Assembly: GCA_963932465.1 (NCBI GenBank)
Contig: OZ010791.1
Span: forward strand, 319,110,283-319,174,282
Source of the DNA: Maratus speciosus
Taxonomy: Eukaryota > Arthropoda > Arachnida > Araneae > Salticidae
Length of the DNA stretch: 64,000 nt
Direction of reading: 5' to 3'
Position numbers and translations under genes: made by a program. Within the stretch, counting starts at the first letter, position 1. Every line of letters starts with the position of its first letter. Shown piece after piece: positions 11,917-24,699 of the stretch. The notes beneath the pieces were generated by a model. It was not told the DNA's origin. It ran no database searches and worked only from the letters and a program-made list of their open reading frames with translations.

Positions 11917-12544
11917 GAGGAGACCGGCGTACAATGGACCCCTTTTGTAAATTTTGACTGTTTACTCTCAAACAATTTTGACTGTTTACTCTCTTGAAAA
12001 AATGCATGCATATAACTATATATTAAGGTTTGTGTTGAACTCACTCAAATCCAACAATTATGCTTACTTTTTTATTATATTTTTTTTAAATAGAAAGTGA
12101 CAAAGAGGGAATTTGTACCCCAAAGACAGATTACTGGGGTACAATCAACCATGGTCCATTTGCCCGATTTTGTTTGGTCCATTATACCCCATATGTAAGT
12201 TTGATAGAATAAAAATGAAAGCCAATACAAATATTATATTAATTTATTCTAGCTATATTTAATATGATAATAGACTGTCTTACCTTTTAATTGTACTAAG
12301 CAATGTCTTGTAAATCACATTTCTTTAATGAGGTAGAAAAGATATATTTTACTCAAAATATTTACTTTTACCTGCAAGAAATTACAAATAAAATGACTAA
12401 ATTTTTAGTTAGACACATAATTTTAGAGTTTGTTTCAACACTGTAGTGCTATGTGATAAAATATGAAGAATTCAAAAAAAAAAAAATATAACTAATAGGT
12501 GGTAGTCCATTGTACCTATAGGTCCATTGTTCCCCGGTCTCCCC
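11917..12544. mobile_element. 628-bp TIR element (MITE-like)
   Basis: The left end reads GAGGAGACCGGCGTACAATG then GACC. The complement of 12521-12544 reads GGGGAGACCGGGGAACAATG then GACC: 24 bases with a few mismatches. Internally there are further copies of the same words (GGGGTACAATC and TGGTCCATTATACCCC near 12134-12190), so the subterminal regions are repetitive. No coding frame. Target duplication not resolved, superfamily not assigned. Confidence 0.6.
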
Positions 12545-15500
12545 AATTGATCTTTATATGCGGATAACTGAAGAGAATTCAAATTTATATATTTCGAAAG
12601 TGGAAGTATTTCATTTCAATTTCAAAATACATGTTTTATTTTCCTATTTAACGCTTTATTAATGTATATATATATATTCGTAAATATATACGCAAACGTC
12701 AAGTCCATAGACACACTTTGTGTCAGTTGGTGTCATTGAATTAATATGTGTTTAATATTACAAATAAATGCAGCAGAAAGTTGAATGTATTCTGCGTCAT
12801 GCCACAGTATAATATTAGAAATTTTTATTGGGGGATTTTTCTCTTTAGGTTGCACAGAAAATTTTAGTAAGCAAATTAAGAATCCTTTCTGCTCAGTTTA
12901 AGAGCCCTAAAGTAGAACTGCAGCAATAGTAAAATTTTATCAAAAATATATAAAAAATAATATACAAATTCTTAACTACACATTACTTTTTACAAACCCC
13001 ATCATAAAGCAACTGTTAAATAATCAAATTCAGCGTGGTAGTGGTGGATGTTTCTGCTAAACGTGAAAAATAAGAATCAATTCCTTCTAAACATCATTTG
13101 ACATTCAAAACTTTTATATTTAATTACGAAATTTATGATTATTCAAAGAACAGGATTATGTAACTGTGATATTAATTTCTTTCTCAAAAATAATTAAATA
13201 TCTACTTTTTTTTAAGTATTTTATTCTATAATTTATTCTAATCCTTAAAATATGTTATTCTATAACTATCTAAAAATGTACAATTTTGTAAACCCTTTTT
13301 AATATATTATTCAAGAAAACATAAACTTGAAATGTGCTGCAGAAATTTTAAAACTACTTTTCTATAATATTGTAATTTTGTTTATTTATAATTTCAAATA
13401 TTTTGTGATGAGGCAACGTACAAACTTTCATTGCGATAATTGATATTATAATTTTATTTGGTTTTCCATGGATTTAATTTAAAATTTATTTAATTGAAAA
13501 ATTTTGCATGAGATATTTAAATAAATTAACGCTTCGAAATTAAAAAAAATGGTTAGATGAGCTTCTTCAATTAAATGTATTTGGAATTTCAGATTTAAAT
13601 TAATTAATTGGAAAAACAGAATGGAAGGAAATCTTCGTAAGAAAACTTAATTAAGGAATAAGGCAAAGAAAAATTTATTTTTGCAAATCGAATTGAAATA
13701 ATTTCCTCTTTCTCGCAATCTGAGTATAAATTTATGAAATTCATTTAGAATTCCAGATGCAAAAATTATTATATATTTATAGAATGTTTAAAATAATTTC
13801 AAAACGCTAAAGTAAAAATATGCTAAGCATTTCAATGGCATTGAATAAGTCAAGGCAATAGTTATTTAATATGTGTATAACAATGCGGTAAACTCATATA
13901 TATATTTTTTAATTTAAATAGATTTTCCATATTTTTTTTTTCATATTGTTGATATTTCATTTTCAAAAGATAGTATCAATTATTTCTTTAGACTGTTACG
14001 TTAACAATTATTGCACGTGCATACGAAATTTTGAATAGTGAAATATTAATATTTTTAATAACTATCTGAAATTTGTCATGTTAAAATTTTAATGTTATTA
14101 AAAAAATATATAATTATTTTTTATTACCATTGATGTGATAGAATATAATATTATTGCTAGCATTATTTCTATAGGTAAATAATTAATTTTCTTGCTTAAA
14201 AAATTTTATTTTTTATTAAAATGATTTTTGTCGCTACTTATTTTTCTAATTAGTATAGAGATCATTATTTTCAATTCCATTTATCAGAATATAGTTTGGT
14301 AATATTTTGTGCTTAAATGCAATGTATTAAAATTTAACTTGGCCTATTGAGAACATCCCCCCCCCCCCAAAAAAAAAATGTCCAGTTGACTGCCATCATA
14401 ACTGATATCTAATCTGTAAATATTGTATGAAAAATAAATATTAGGAACTACCGCTTGCAATTTACTTAGAAACTATAGCTTGAGATGTATTTTTAGCAAA
14501 TTGCATCAAAAGAAATAGAAATATATAACTCAACGAAAATAAATTTACTCTTTTGAGGGTCAAAGACTTTAAATTTTTTTGCCCCACCTTATAACAAAAT
14601 TTATGTACAATAAATAGCTGATAACAGCACAAATACTCGCAATATATCCTTTGCATATTTTAACATTCTTTTGTGTGACACAGTATTAGAATCGAACACT
14701 TTATCGTGCGTAAATTCCTATAAACACTTTATAATTCGTAATAAAATATGGTTCGACTGAAATCAGTTACAAAATATATAATAAAAATTCTGAACGTTTA
14801 TTTATAACTTATATATTTCATTGTTTTTTTAAATAGACGAGGAGATAACAAGCACAAGATTGCACATATGTTCGCCCATTTTTTCTTCAATATGTTTTAC
14901 TTTTTTGTTTTATTAAAATTTTTAATTTCTTTTTTGTTAGTGCAATCAGAGATTCGTAAAGCTTAACCACGTATGAGAAAATTTTAAAAATATTAATTAA
15001 TATTTTCCACATGAAGTTCAAAAAGACATCAATCCACTGGGACAATCTGCCTCATTGAACGGGGTAGGTTGGCTATCTTAACTGATTTGATTTTCGTATT
15101 ACTAGCAAAAATGTAAAAACACATAAAATGACAAGAGAAATTTTAATTTAATTTACAAAATATACAAATTATAAGGAAATATATTTTGTTCAACTTAATT
15201 ACTGCCTTCATCGAAATCTTACTCATCATCACAATGAATGGAAATATAAAATATACTGTCTTCAGTGACACTTGATGCCCAACGTTTGCACCTGGTACAT
15301 TGAATTCAATGTTATATGCATTTTAATTAATACCACCCTGCCCATTAAAACCCATAAATCTGCAATTTTATTGACTGTTACAGACTTTTAAATGCAGAAA
15401 ACACACTCTAGAACTACGGGCTAACTTGTCTAATAACACCCTTTTGTTTTTTTTTATCTTCTCGGCGTATCAAACTGTTATTTTAATATTTTTTAAAATC

Positions 15501-15954
15501 AGTAAGTAGAAAAAAAGCTTTGGAGCACTGTCTTTTAGAGTGCTAATTATCAAAATGAATCTTTAATTTAGAAACAAATTAGAAATAATTATTTATAAGT
15601 GCAAAAAAAAAAGTGAAAAATTCAAAATTTGATGTGGTTGTTCTTTCATTGCTTTTTTGATGCTGGAAATGAATGAAGACATGATAAGACACATGTTGAT
15701 AAAAAAAAATGAACTTGGGTATGTTAAAATTTTCGAAGAGTAACAAATCTAAGCATTGGTTGTGTAAAACGAAAATTTCATGCAGAATCATAATAGTCCC
15801 AAAATGTATTTATATGTTATGCTTGGTGAATTTCAAGCAATAAAACATAGGGGTTAAAATTTTTAATTAAAGAAATCGGAATTTGCGTTTCTCTTTTTTT
15901 AAATTATATATTAATAAAGAATAAAATAAACAATTGGAAAATTTTATCATTTCT
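12545..15954. other. AT-rich DNA, nothing recognisable
   Basis: About 3.4 kb of very AT-rich sequence with A/T homopolymers and a C run near 14357. No protein motif, RNA gene or clear repeat relationship to other parts of the window was seen. Confidence 0.4.
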
Positions 15955-15956
15955 TA

Positions 15957-15997
15957 CCACACTCATGTTTGTGAAAATTGCAACACCATGAAGGAAT
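15957..15997 (+). repeat. Left TIR of the Tc1-like element
   Basis: Starts CCACACTCATG directly after TA and extends to AAGGAAT. The matching right copy starts ATTCACTCATG when read inward. Confidence 0.85.
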
Positions 15998-16094
15998 CAT
16001 CAGAATTAAAGAAAATTTAATACATAAACGACTAGTATTGGTACAAACAAATGATTACATTTTCAGAGCAAACAAAACTATATTAAGGGTTCAA

Positions 16095-17151
16095 AATCAG
16101 TATCTGGCGTAGCCACCACGCGCTCCAATAAGTGCTGCTATACAACGTGGCATGGAGTCAAACATATTTAGAATGTCTGCTTGGGGAAGAACATTCAATA
16201 TTCTTTGTATGCGTACCCAAAATTAATCTGTAGAAGCTCTAGGAGGGGGATAATGAGGGAGAAGCCGCTCAACGAAATCTCATTCATGTTCAATGGGCTA
16301 CAAATTCATCGAATACGCAGGCCACGGAAGAAGCTGTATGTGTTCTGCTAACAAGAAGTCTTAAACATTCCTTACAACATGTGGGAGGGCAATATCCTTT
16401 TGAAAGATAGCTCCAGGAAATCCTTGAAGAAAAAGAATGACTTCGGGCTCCAGTACTTCACTCATGTACCTATTGCTGTTCATATTACCCACAATTCGTA
16501 GCAGATGCGATTGTCCATGATGCGTAATCGCATCTCAGGTTATACCTCCCGGCGTTAGTCCACTATGACGTTCTATATGAACTCCAGAAGGTAGCTTTCA
16601 CCGGCGCGGCATAGCATTTAACACGAATACGCCCATGATTAAATTATATCCCAAATTAAAGCGAGATTCGTGAGATAAAACAACTTGTTGCCGATCTACA
16701 TGACTGTCTCTATGTTCAGGAGCATATTGCGGCCGCAGGCGTTGATGGTTTTGCGGGAGGGGGATCTGTATAAAGGATGTCTTGCGCACAGTCCACGGTG
16801 CAGTAGACGTCGACGAATTGACGATGCAGACAGTGATACACCTGTAGCAGTTGATAAATGTGCTGCCATTTAGCAAGATGAAGCTGTACGGTCTGTCAGT
16901 GCCATGCGGACTATGTGTCTATCATTGCCCGTTGACGTCACCTTTCGGGATCCACTCTCAGATTTCCGAGTTGTACGATCCTTGTCGCGTCTGTCTCCTG
17001 CTTTCAAACTCGCATTACTCTGCTGTTGTTAAGCTGCACTCGAGGTGCTATTGCACGATACGAACATACTTCTTCAAGAAGGCCGATCATTTTCCACCCT
17101 TCAAACTCCGTCAGTTTGTTGAAATGCCGCCCTCTTTCGTCGAAGAGTCAT
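16095..17151 (-). pseudogene. Tc1-like (DD34E) transposase, degenerate
   Basis: Read on the minus strand, successive frames give a whole transposase. The start is MTLRRKRAAF (17151). A DNA-binding region follows, ending in ATGVSLSASSIRRRLL, with LCARHPLYR after it. The catalytic region starts VVLSHESRFNL (near 16680) and continues with HHGQSHLLRIVGNMNSN and FLQGFPGAIFQKDIALPHV. After that come LLPWPAYS, PIEHE, LPQADILNMFDSMPRC and GARGGYARY at the C-terminus. The first catalytic aspartate (DESRF in the family) is histidine. The second D and the E are present with 34 residues between them in the family pattern. Several frameshifts and stop codons interrupt the frame, so no active enzyme can be made. 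Confidence 0.9.
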
Positions 17152-17346
17152 AGTTACGTCTCACCTAACGTTTACCATTGGTAAATAACCATAGACAATT
17201 TTCAACGTCCAGCTACAACCCTCTATTTATATGGTTTCTGCAAAAGTCCAGAGGGTGCTTCCCAAGCATGCGTGGAGTCTCTGAAATTATAATTTACTAA
17301 ACAATCTATACTTTGCATTTTCTGAAAATTTCAGCTCAATCGCTTC

Positions 17347-17387
17347 ATTCCTTCGTGATGTTGCAATTTTCACAAACATGAGTGAAT
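17347..17387 (-). repeat. Right TIR of the Tc1-like element
   Basis: Plus-strand ATTCCTTCGTGATGTTGCAA continues to CATGAGTGAAT and then TA. Confidence 0.85.
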
Positions 17388-17429
17388 TATGAAGTAGAAC
17401 TGAATCTTAAACTTCCATAGCATTTGTAG

Positions 17430-19060
17430 TTTAACTGTAACGACAAATTACTTTTATCTTTAGCAGTTTAAAGCTCATTATATATTTCTGAATAATATCT
17501 GGTAAAAGTTGTATTCTTAGTTAATCTTTGCACGTGTTGTAGAAAATGTTCCTGTAGGTAGCAAAAATCAACTCCGCAAAAATAAATTATTCTGCATTTG
17601 CGTTGTAAACTATAAGTTTAAATTTTATCTCGAGAAAAACAGTTTTTAGAAATAATTACACATGAATTAAAACATTTTAGGTCTTGAACCATCTTTCGCA
17701 TTGCTTATGTTAAACTTTATTAATAATAACATTTAGAAGCAGCAGCTTCATAAAACTGAAATTTCGTACCTATCCCAAATTATTTTTAAATTTATATTTA
17801 TTTATTAGTGGAAGGTTGATAAGTCAGAGATCACAATCATTATCAATTATAAATTCATGTATTCTAAAGTTCTATGTTCAATAACATCTTAACAAATAAA
17901 ACAAACTAAAAAATAAAATAACTGAAACTTTATCATATTTTATTATTTTAAATAATATAAATAAATCACAAAACTTTTTGCTCAATCATACATCAACTGT
18001 CGCTATAAATTATTTTAATTATTCAGTACTTTAAAGCTTGTTATATATTTCTCAAAACGGCTCGTAAAGTGTCGCCGTTCGGGATCAATTCGAGGGTTGT
18101 AGAAAATATGCCTATGTGTAATTAAAATCCATTTCACAGAAACAAACATTTCTTCAGTGGAAGCTGTTGCAAAGCTGCTGAAGTCATTTAAAGAATGATT
18201 ATTTTATGAGGTATATATTTAAATTTTATATCAATGTGTACTCAAAATGTATTGCTTTATGTTTTTGTAAATTTAACTGCAAAATCGCTGCTCAATGACT
18301 TTATGCAATGGCCAATGACTTTATGCAACGGCCAATGGCCATGTATACATAGGCCATTTAAATATAGAATATTTATGTATGACAGACATTCAATTTTTAA
18401 ATAATTTTTAAAGAATAAAATCTTGGCATACAAGTTAAAATACTGTATATTAATGCTCAATTTAAATTACAGTAAACTACAACAGCATAAACGTGGTTAG
18501 TACGCTTCTTTTGTAAGCTAAATATTAATTTTCTATTTAAAGAAATACTTTTTAGAGGTGAATACATGGATGAAAAATTAAATTAAAGTATATAAACAGT
18601 GTTGAATATTGTATATGTTCAAGTGTATTAGAAGAGCCGAATTTATAAAATTGGAATTTCATACTAAATTATTTCTATATTGTTAGTGAAAAATTAAACA
18701 AACAGTCAAAATCATTAATAAGTCATATCGAATGTTTTACATCTTTATTTTTAACACTACCAAATGTTACATTGAAAAAAACAAAACGAACAACTGCGAT
18801 TTGAATGATTTTTTAACATAATAATGTAGAAATAAATCATAAAACTTTCCTATCCTTTGTACATTAGCTAAAGCAATAAATTATTTTAATCTTCAGCAGT
18901 TTAAAGCTCGTTATAGATTTCTCAAAAAGGGCTGGTAAAGATGTCGTCTTAGTGAATCCGTGCGAAGGTTGTAGAAAATATGCCTGTAGGTAACTGAAAT
19001 CAATTCCGCAGAAATAAATTATTCTACAGTGGCAGCTGTTGCGGGGCTATGGGTGAAAGT
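17430..19060 (+). repeat. Three diverged direct copies of a large unit
   Basis: The block CAGTWYTTTAAAGCTYRTTAT, then a GTTGTAGAAAATRTKCCT block, then AATTATTCTRCA or its equivalent, occurs at about 17460-17600, 18025-18160 and 18895-19030. An upstream TTATTAGTGRAA block also repeats. Spacing is roughly 570 and 870 bp. Between 18293 and 18333 a 20-bp unit (CAATGACTTTATGCAAYGGC) is repeated twice in tandem. No coding function is visible. Confidence 0.5.
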
Positions 19061-19919
19061 TCGAGTTCTTCGGCTACCCCCTGGAATCCAATAACTTCAG
19101 TTATCGACAAGAGTTGGGGAAAAGTTTTAACGCTAGTAGCGAACGGAAAACTTTCTCTCTCACGATATATAAAAGGAGAAAAATATTCGGATATATTAAC
19201 TGAAGTTCCCATAAGTAAAAATTAGATGCGTAGATGGAACTCGGTGAACGATATTAATTTAAAAAGTTTTATCGGAACATGATCAAGTATTGATCAAATT
19301 TCATTCTCATTATTGATTTTTCAAATTAAATTGATGATTCTTATTGTTGAAACTTCCGTGAGTCGTGAAATGTAAAATATTTGAAATATGCGTGAAATTG
19401 AGTGGCATGAGACATATAAATGTAAAAAATATTCGAATATATAACTTTGAGTTACGTGAATAAATTTTAGATTAGAAAATGGACTAGGATATCTTTATAA
19501 ATTCGTGAAATCCCGTAGAAACAAATTATAAATGTTTTCATTGAATTTTCGAATTAAAAGTAAAAAGTAAAATTAGTAAATTATTGTGATATTTACTGGA
19601 GAAAAGTAATGTAAAATATTCTAAATATATGTAAGTATTACTAGTTAATGGAACTATATACTCAAAAATTGAATCTCAAATACATATGGTTATATATATA
19701 TCTGAGATAGTATTATTGCTGTTTAATGTCAGCAACGGAATTGTAACTTTGAAGATTGTAGTAGGAATCTGTGGAGAAATTTTATGGGAAGATGACTGAA
19801 TGAAGATTATTTCATTAGTTATTGAATGGAGATTTATCCATTCTTTCTTGAATGAAGATTTCTTCAATTAATTTTAAAATGAATTTAATTTTTTTTACGT
19901 GATTCATTAAATTTAATTG

Positions 19920-20385
19920 TGATATGACAATAGAACAAAAATATTTTATACTGGTGTGATGGGCTCAGATAACTCTTATGATACTCAAATGTGAAGATTT
20001 TTTGAAAATATTGGTTAAGATTCTAAAACAAATATTCAATATAAAATTGCCTTGGAAAATTGGTTTCAAATTAATAAATCTTACGAAAATAAGTTAAAGT
20101 TGACCAAATTTTTACTATTTGCACCATAGACGAATATTTAATATATAATATTATAATGAATTTGGTATCATAATAGAATAAAAAATATTTTATACGTGTG
20201 TGATTGGATCATATAACTCTGATTATATTAAGATTTTTTAAACATTACTTAAAGATTATAAAACAAAGATTCAATATCCAAGTGCATTAGAAAATTGGTA
20301 TTGATTTAACATATCCTTTGAAAATAACTTAAAATTGATCAATTCCTTATTATTTGCACCATAGACGAATTATCAGGTATATATA
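19920..20385 (+). repeat. Tandem duplication, unit ~240 bp
   Basis: ATATTTTATACNNGTGTGAT occurs in both copies (from about 19945 and 20190). TTTGCACCATAGACGAAT ends each copy (near 20119 and 20354). About 235-243 bp separates matched points. The second copy runs into an (AT/GT) microsatellite and a T and G homopolymer near 20380-20440. Confidence 0.6.
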
Positions 20386-20890
20386 TATGTGTGTGTATAT
20401 ATATATATATGTTTTTTTTTTTTTTGGGGGGGGGGGGGGTAATGTATAAATCATTATTCCGGAATTTATTTCGCATGTTTACGTAGCATAAATCTAGGAT
20501 TACTAGATATAAAATAAATTTATTAATGTACCTTGAGGGAATAGGCGCAAAAAATATTTGATGGGCCCAAATACATGGATAAGATTCTTTCACACATTTT
20601 TAATGATAAAATTAAATAAATAAATTTGAATCTTAATATTATGGGTCAATGCAAGCAGGGTAATGCAAAATATTTTATGCATGTTTCACACTGGCTGATA
20701 TTTTACAAAACATATTGATGAGAAAATTATCTCAAATATAAATTAAAGTTTCCGAAGTAAAAATTAGATATACAAAAAGGACTAGAAATACGATATTAAA
20801 ATAATTTTTTCATTGGTTTTTGAAATAAACAAGTGTAATGAGTCTTATTGTTAGAGCTTTACCTCAATAGTAGAATGCATAATGCATAAT

Positions 20891-20920
20891 ACCAATCTAT
20901 AACATGTGTTATAGATTGGT
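20891..20920. repeat. Perfect 13-bp hairpin
   Basis: ACCAATCTATAAC, loop ATGT, GTTATAGATTGGT: a perfect inverted repeat with a 4-base loop, next to two AATGCATAAT words. Confidence 0.8.
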
Positions 20921-21379
20921 GTGGTATAGAAATCTATACACACAGCTTGTTATACAATTAAAATATTTATACAAAACAGAACAACCTATTATTATTCAAG
21001 AGAAAATAATAAATGGCATTTTGACAAATATTTCTTTATAAAATAAATAAAGTAAATTAATTTGTAAAAAATCTTAAGAGTATTTAGATAAAGAAAAATC
21101 ATAATTTATAATAAGTATATGGATGCATATATATGTTTTTGGTATCTTTTCATTTGTAAAAATTTAAGGTTGGTGAATATTGAATGTATTTCGTAATATG
21201 GCAATTAATTAAGAATTTTGTAATATTTTATATGAAAATTAATAGTGTGATAAAAATTCACATATACTTCAGACGAAAATAGGGCAATAAAACTTATAGG
21301 AAGGGCACATGGACGCCATATGAGACATGTTAATAATAAAGCCAGTCACAATTATTTATGATGCACTTAGCACTGACAG

Positions 21380-22125
21380 GGCTACTATTTATTGGTACCA
21401 TCGTGTGTGGCAGAGGGGGTCCGAAGCTCACAAGTGACGTCAGATCCCCGTAAACGAAGAATAAAAATTAGCTATGCGTTGGAAAAATACGGAGACGCCC
21501 AGAAGAGGGGAAAAAAGCGAACCACAGCCAAGAGATCAGGCGCACCAGTAAGAGAGAAGCACCAATCGACGAATAAAAAAAATCATATTGTACGAATGAA
21601 ATACGTCCATTTTTTTGTGGTGGAAGATTTTGAAAAAAAAAAGAGAGACTTGGATTTTGTCTTCCACCTATGTCACACCTCCTGAAGGAAGCTCGGGGAT
21701 TAGTCTTGCGACCAAAAGAGCTAGGTTGATAAGCTGAAGTCTGCGAAATCCTGCATCACCCTGTATCGGATATGGAAAGAAGTCTGATCTAGGAGTGCGC
21801 CACCATTTTTATGATTGCCATTAGCGGATGAGATGGGATGCCACACCACCATTTCTCTGATTGCCACTATCGGATGAGATGGGATGCCACACCACCATTT
21901 CTCTGATTGCCACTAGCGGATGAGATGGGATGCCACACCGAAAAGTTCCAGTTATCACCGTGATTGTATAAAGAGTTCCGCCAAAAGAGACCATATGAAC
22001 TTTAATGTGCTCGGTCAAAAATGACTTTCAAAATTTGAAAGGTGCGGACCAAATCTACCTAGTGATAAGAACTATCAGTGCTCTACAGGAAGTGTTTTCG
22101 CCCCTTTCCTCTGAGGTATATGGTG
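21380..22125 (+). other. GC-richer island with 46-bp tandem repeat, unidentified
   Basis: Base composition is clearly more balanced than the neighbours. It includes a 97-codon frame (21392-21685) with no recognisable domain, which I do not call as a gene. The island ends at a good splice-donor-like ATG/GTGAGT near 22121-22128. Possible readings are a solo LTR, a non-coding exon or an unknown element. No matching LTR ends or target duplication could be fixed. Confidence 0.3.
21800..21938 (+). repeat. 46-bp tandem repeat, three copies
   Basis: GGATGAGATGGGATGCCACA starts at 21826, 21872 and 21918, exactly 46 bp apart each time, with CACCATTTCTCTGATTGCCA between. The first copy is the most diverged. 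Confidence 0.9.
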
Positions 22126-22129
22126 AGTT

Positions 22130-23190
22130 TATTACTTAATATATGGCCATTATTTTATTATATATTTATGTTGTATGCGTAGGATTTTCTGTGTCTAATA
22201 TTTTATAGGCAAAATTTTAATGCAGTTATGAGTATTTTGTCATTATTATGGACTAATCATAACATTAAAATATCAGCGTTGGAAATTTCTCAATAACTTG
22301 GCTAAGAAGCCCATTTATTTGTGCTGTGAGAACTTCAACCAACGTTTTGAATCCAAAATTCCACAAAGATATGACTCATAATTATCTTGTTATGAGATCT
22401 CATGTAACTGAGTATGCTGTCAAATTAATATGCATTTAAGAGTAATTATGTTTGATATATGGAAGTTATGTGCTTGAAAATAATAAAATTTGATCCACAT
22501 GTGCATTTCCTATCTTTTCTTTGAAGCATTTTTCTTATTCTTTCTTTTCAGAGGTTTATTAAATTTATGAGTTTTGAAAGTTTAATTTTAGAAAATATTT
22601 AATCGAATAATTATCTATGCAACCCACTGAATCCTGAATATAAATTTTAACGTTAAATAAGTCGATTCTGAGTATTGACGTATAATTTTATTCAAAATTT
22701 ATTCTCCTCCTATTTTATTAATTAATATTACCCTCTTTTGATCTTTCACAACGCGGATCGGGTAATATTTCTATCATTTGTACTACCACTTTATTGTCGC
22801 GTGACCAAGTGTGTTGGTGATGGATCGTCACCACAATTGGTATGCCTGTATTTTCAAATTATAAAATCGTCAAGCTTAAAAAAAAAAAAAAAAATTACAA
22901 ACAAATGGAACAAGATTTATGATATTTATTTACAAAGTCTCGTGAATTTTTTTTTTTAATATTCAGCAAATATCCCTATCTGAATGATTTTTGAAATTAA
23001 ATTTATATATATATATAAATTTTCATTATTTAAAGCATTTATAACCTAATAAGTTTTTAAAACTAAAACTGTTATGGACAACTCAACTATAAATAAATGT
23101 TCATGTAAGAAGATTTATTCGAATAAGTTTATAGACTTGACGAAAGTTGCTTACATTATTTCCATTTCAAAAAATAAATAATAAAATTTA
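22130..23190. other. AT-rich DNA, nothing recognisable
   Basis: No gene or repeat relationship seen beyond A runs near 22880 and a TA stretch near 23008. Confidence 0.4.
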
Positions 23191-23199
23191 TGTAAATCA

Positions 23200-23880
23200 T
23201 ATTACTTCTGCTTGATGTGAGCAGGGAAGTACAAAGTAATTTAAATAGATGTAAGGCTGAGTGACAATGACTCACTTTCAAAATGTAGAAATGTTATTAG
23301 ACCTTCTTAAAGTCTAAATGACATATGCAGATCGAATTCAAAAGTGGTATTCATTCAGACAATTTTATCAGAACAAATGTTTATACTGGAGAATTTTTTT
23401 TTTTTTTGTACAATGGTTATTGTTTTAAAAAATGACGAATGTTATATAAATCACATTGCTCACATCAAGCTGATTAAACGAAATATTCAGTGTCTGAAGA
23501 TAGTTACCATAAAATAATTTGAAAAAATATGTATTGAAACTATTTTTATATACGTATTGGAACCCTATTCAATCACTAAATTGAAATGTGCAAACGGAAA
23601 TGCATGTTATTATGCAGATGAACTTTAAAAGTGACATTTATTCAGAGAACTTGGTCAGAACAAATTTTGTATACTAGAGAAATTTTTTCTATAATGTTTA
23701 TTATTTTCGAGAATAATGAATTTTATGTAAATCACATTGCTCACATCAAACTGATTAAACCAAATATTTAGCGTCTGAAGTCATTTGGAAAAAGTTGAAA
23801 AAAATCTATATTGAAACTATTTTATATATCTACCGGAACTCTAAATTGAAATGTGCGAACGGAAATGCAGGTTTTAAATC
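23200..23880 (+). repeat. Tandem duplication, unit ~281 bp
   Basis: CACATTGCTCACATCAA occurs at 23452 and 23733 (281 bp apart). Each is preceded by an AGAACAAATKTTKTATACTRG block and followed by a GTCTGAAG block. Near 23210 the inverse word GCTTGATGTGAGCA appears once. No coding content. Confidence 0.6.
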
Positions 23881-24257
23881 AAACCTTTGTTTCTATCGTC
23901 ACAGTCAATAAAATTATATTTTTAGCTAATTTCTACATGATGTCCCAAAAAGATTGAAACAGGCCTCGATTTTTCATTTGTTAGAGTTACGTAGGCAATG
24001 TCAGATACGAAACTGCTCGAAATAAGTACGATTTAAGTTAATGCTAGAAATTTTTAAAGTCCATCATCAGCCAGTGTAAACAAGTATCCGTAAAGAGAAA
24101 AGTTATTGTTTCATCAAAATCCTCTGAGTTAGAATACGTTGAATTTCTCGAAATTTCAAGAAAATATCCGAAATTGTAAATCAATTATCTTGAATAATAT
24201 TGTTATTTTGAAATTGCATTAACAAATAACCTGTTTTACAGTTCAAAATTATAAATA

Positions 24258-24290
24258 TACTAGCAAACCCCGCGGCTTTGCTCGCGTAAT
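24258..24290 (-). repeat. Helitron-like 3' terminus (minus strand)
   Basis: Read on the minus strand the sequence is CGCGAGCAAAGCCGCGG then GGTTTGCTAG, followed by T. A GCAAA...TTTGC hairpin directly precedes CTAG, which is followed by a T, as in Helitron insertions between A and T. The stem has bulges and abuts CTAG rather than being spaced from it, so this is a candidate only. The array at 24700-28130 lies where the body of such an element would be. Confidence 0.35.
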
Positions 24291-24699
24291 ATTTTAAATA
24301 TGCCAAGTGATATTTATGTCTAATTTTAATTAAAAGGTTCTAACTAATTTTTTATTTTATTAAAAGGTTTTTTTTTATTAAAAGGTATTTATTACTTTTA
24401 GGAATAATTCAAAAATTACTATTTAAAACTCACTTTGACTAAACATCATTATTGCACTGCATTAGACAGAAATGAGACTTAAATTAATAAAATGAAATAA
24501 AACTAAATAAATGATAATTTAGAAAATATTTTGAAACTTTTATGCTCAATTAATACGCTCATTTCAGTATTCATTTGAAGTTTTGAATTTTTTAGAAACC
24601 ATCTTCTTACATCATAAAATTAACTATCATGTCAAATTCCAAGTCCTACCACCTCTCTCAACATAAAGAGCTATGTTGAAACAGTAACTGTCACCATTA

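Larger units (their letters stand above)
15957..17387 (-). mobile_element. Tc1-like DNA transposon, full length but inactive
   Basis: The ends are inverted repeats containing ACTCATGTTTGTGAAAATTG, followed by CAACACCATGAAGGAAT on the left. On the right (17347-17383) they match with two substitutions. Both ends are flanked by TA (15955-15956 and 17388-17389), the Tc1/mariner target duplication. The 1431-bp length is typical for a complete Tc1-like element with one transposase gene, which lies on the minus strand. The element is complete in structure, but its gene is broken. Confidence 0.9.

Noticed and set aside
21392..21685. 97-codon protein in the GC-richer island
   Set aside because: No domain; the K/R-rich stretch with A runs looks like non-coding sequence.
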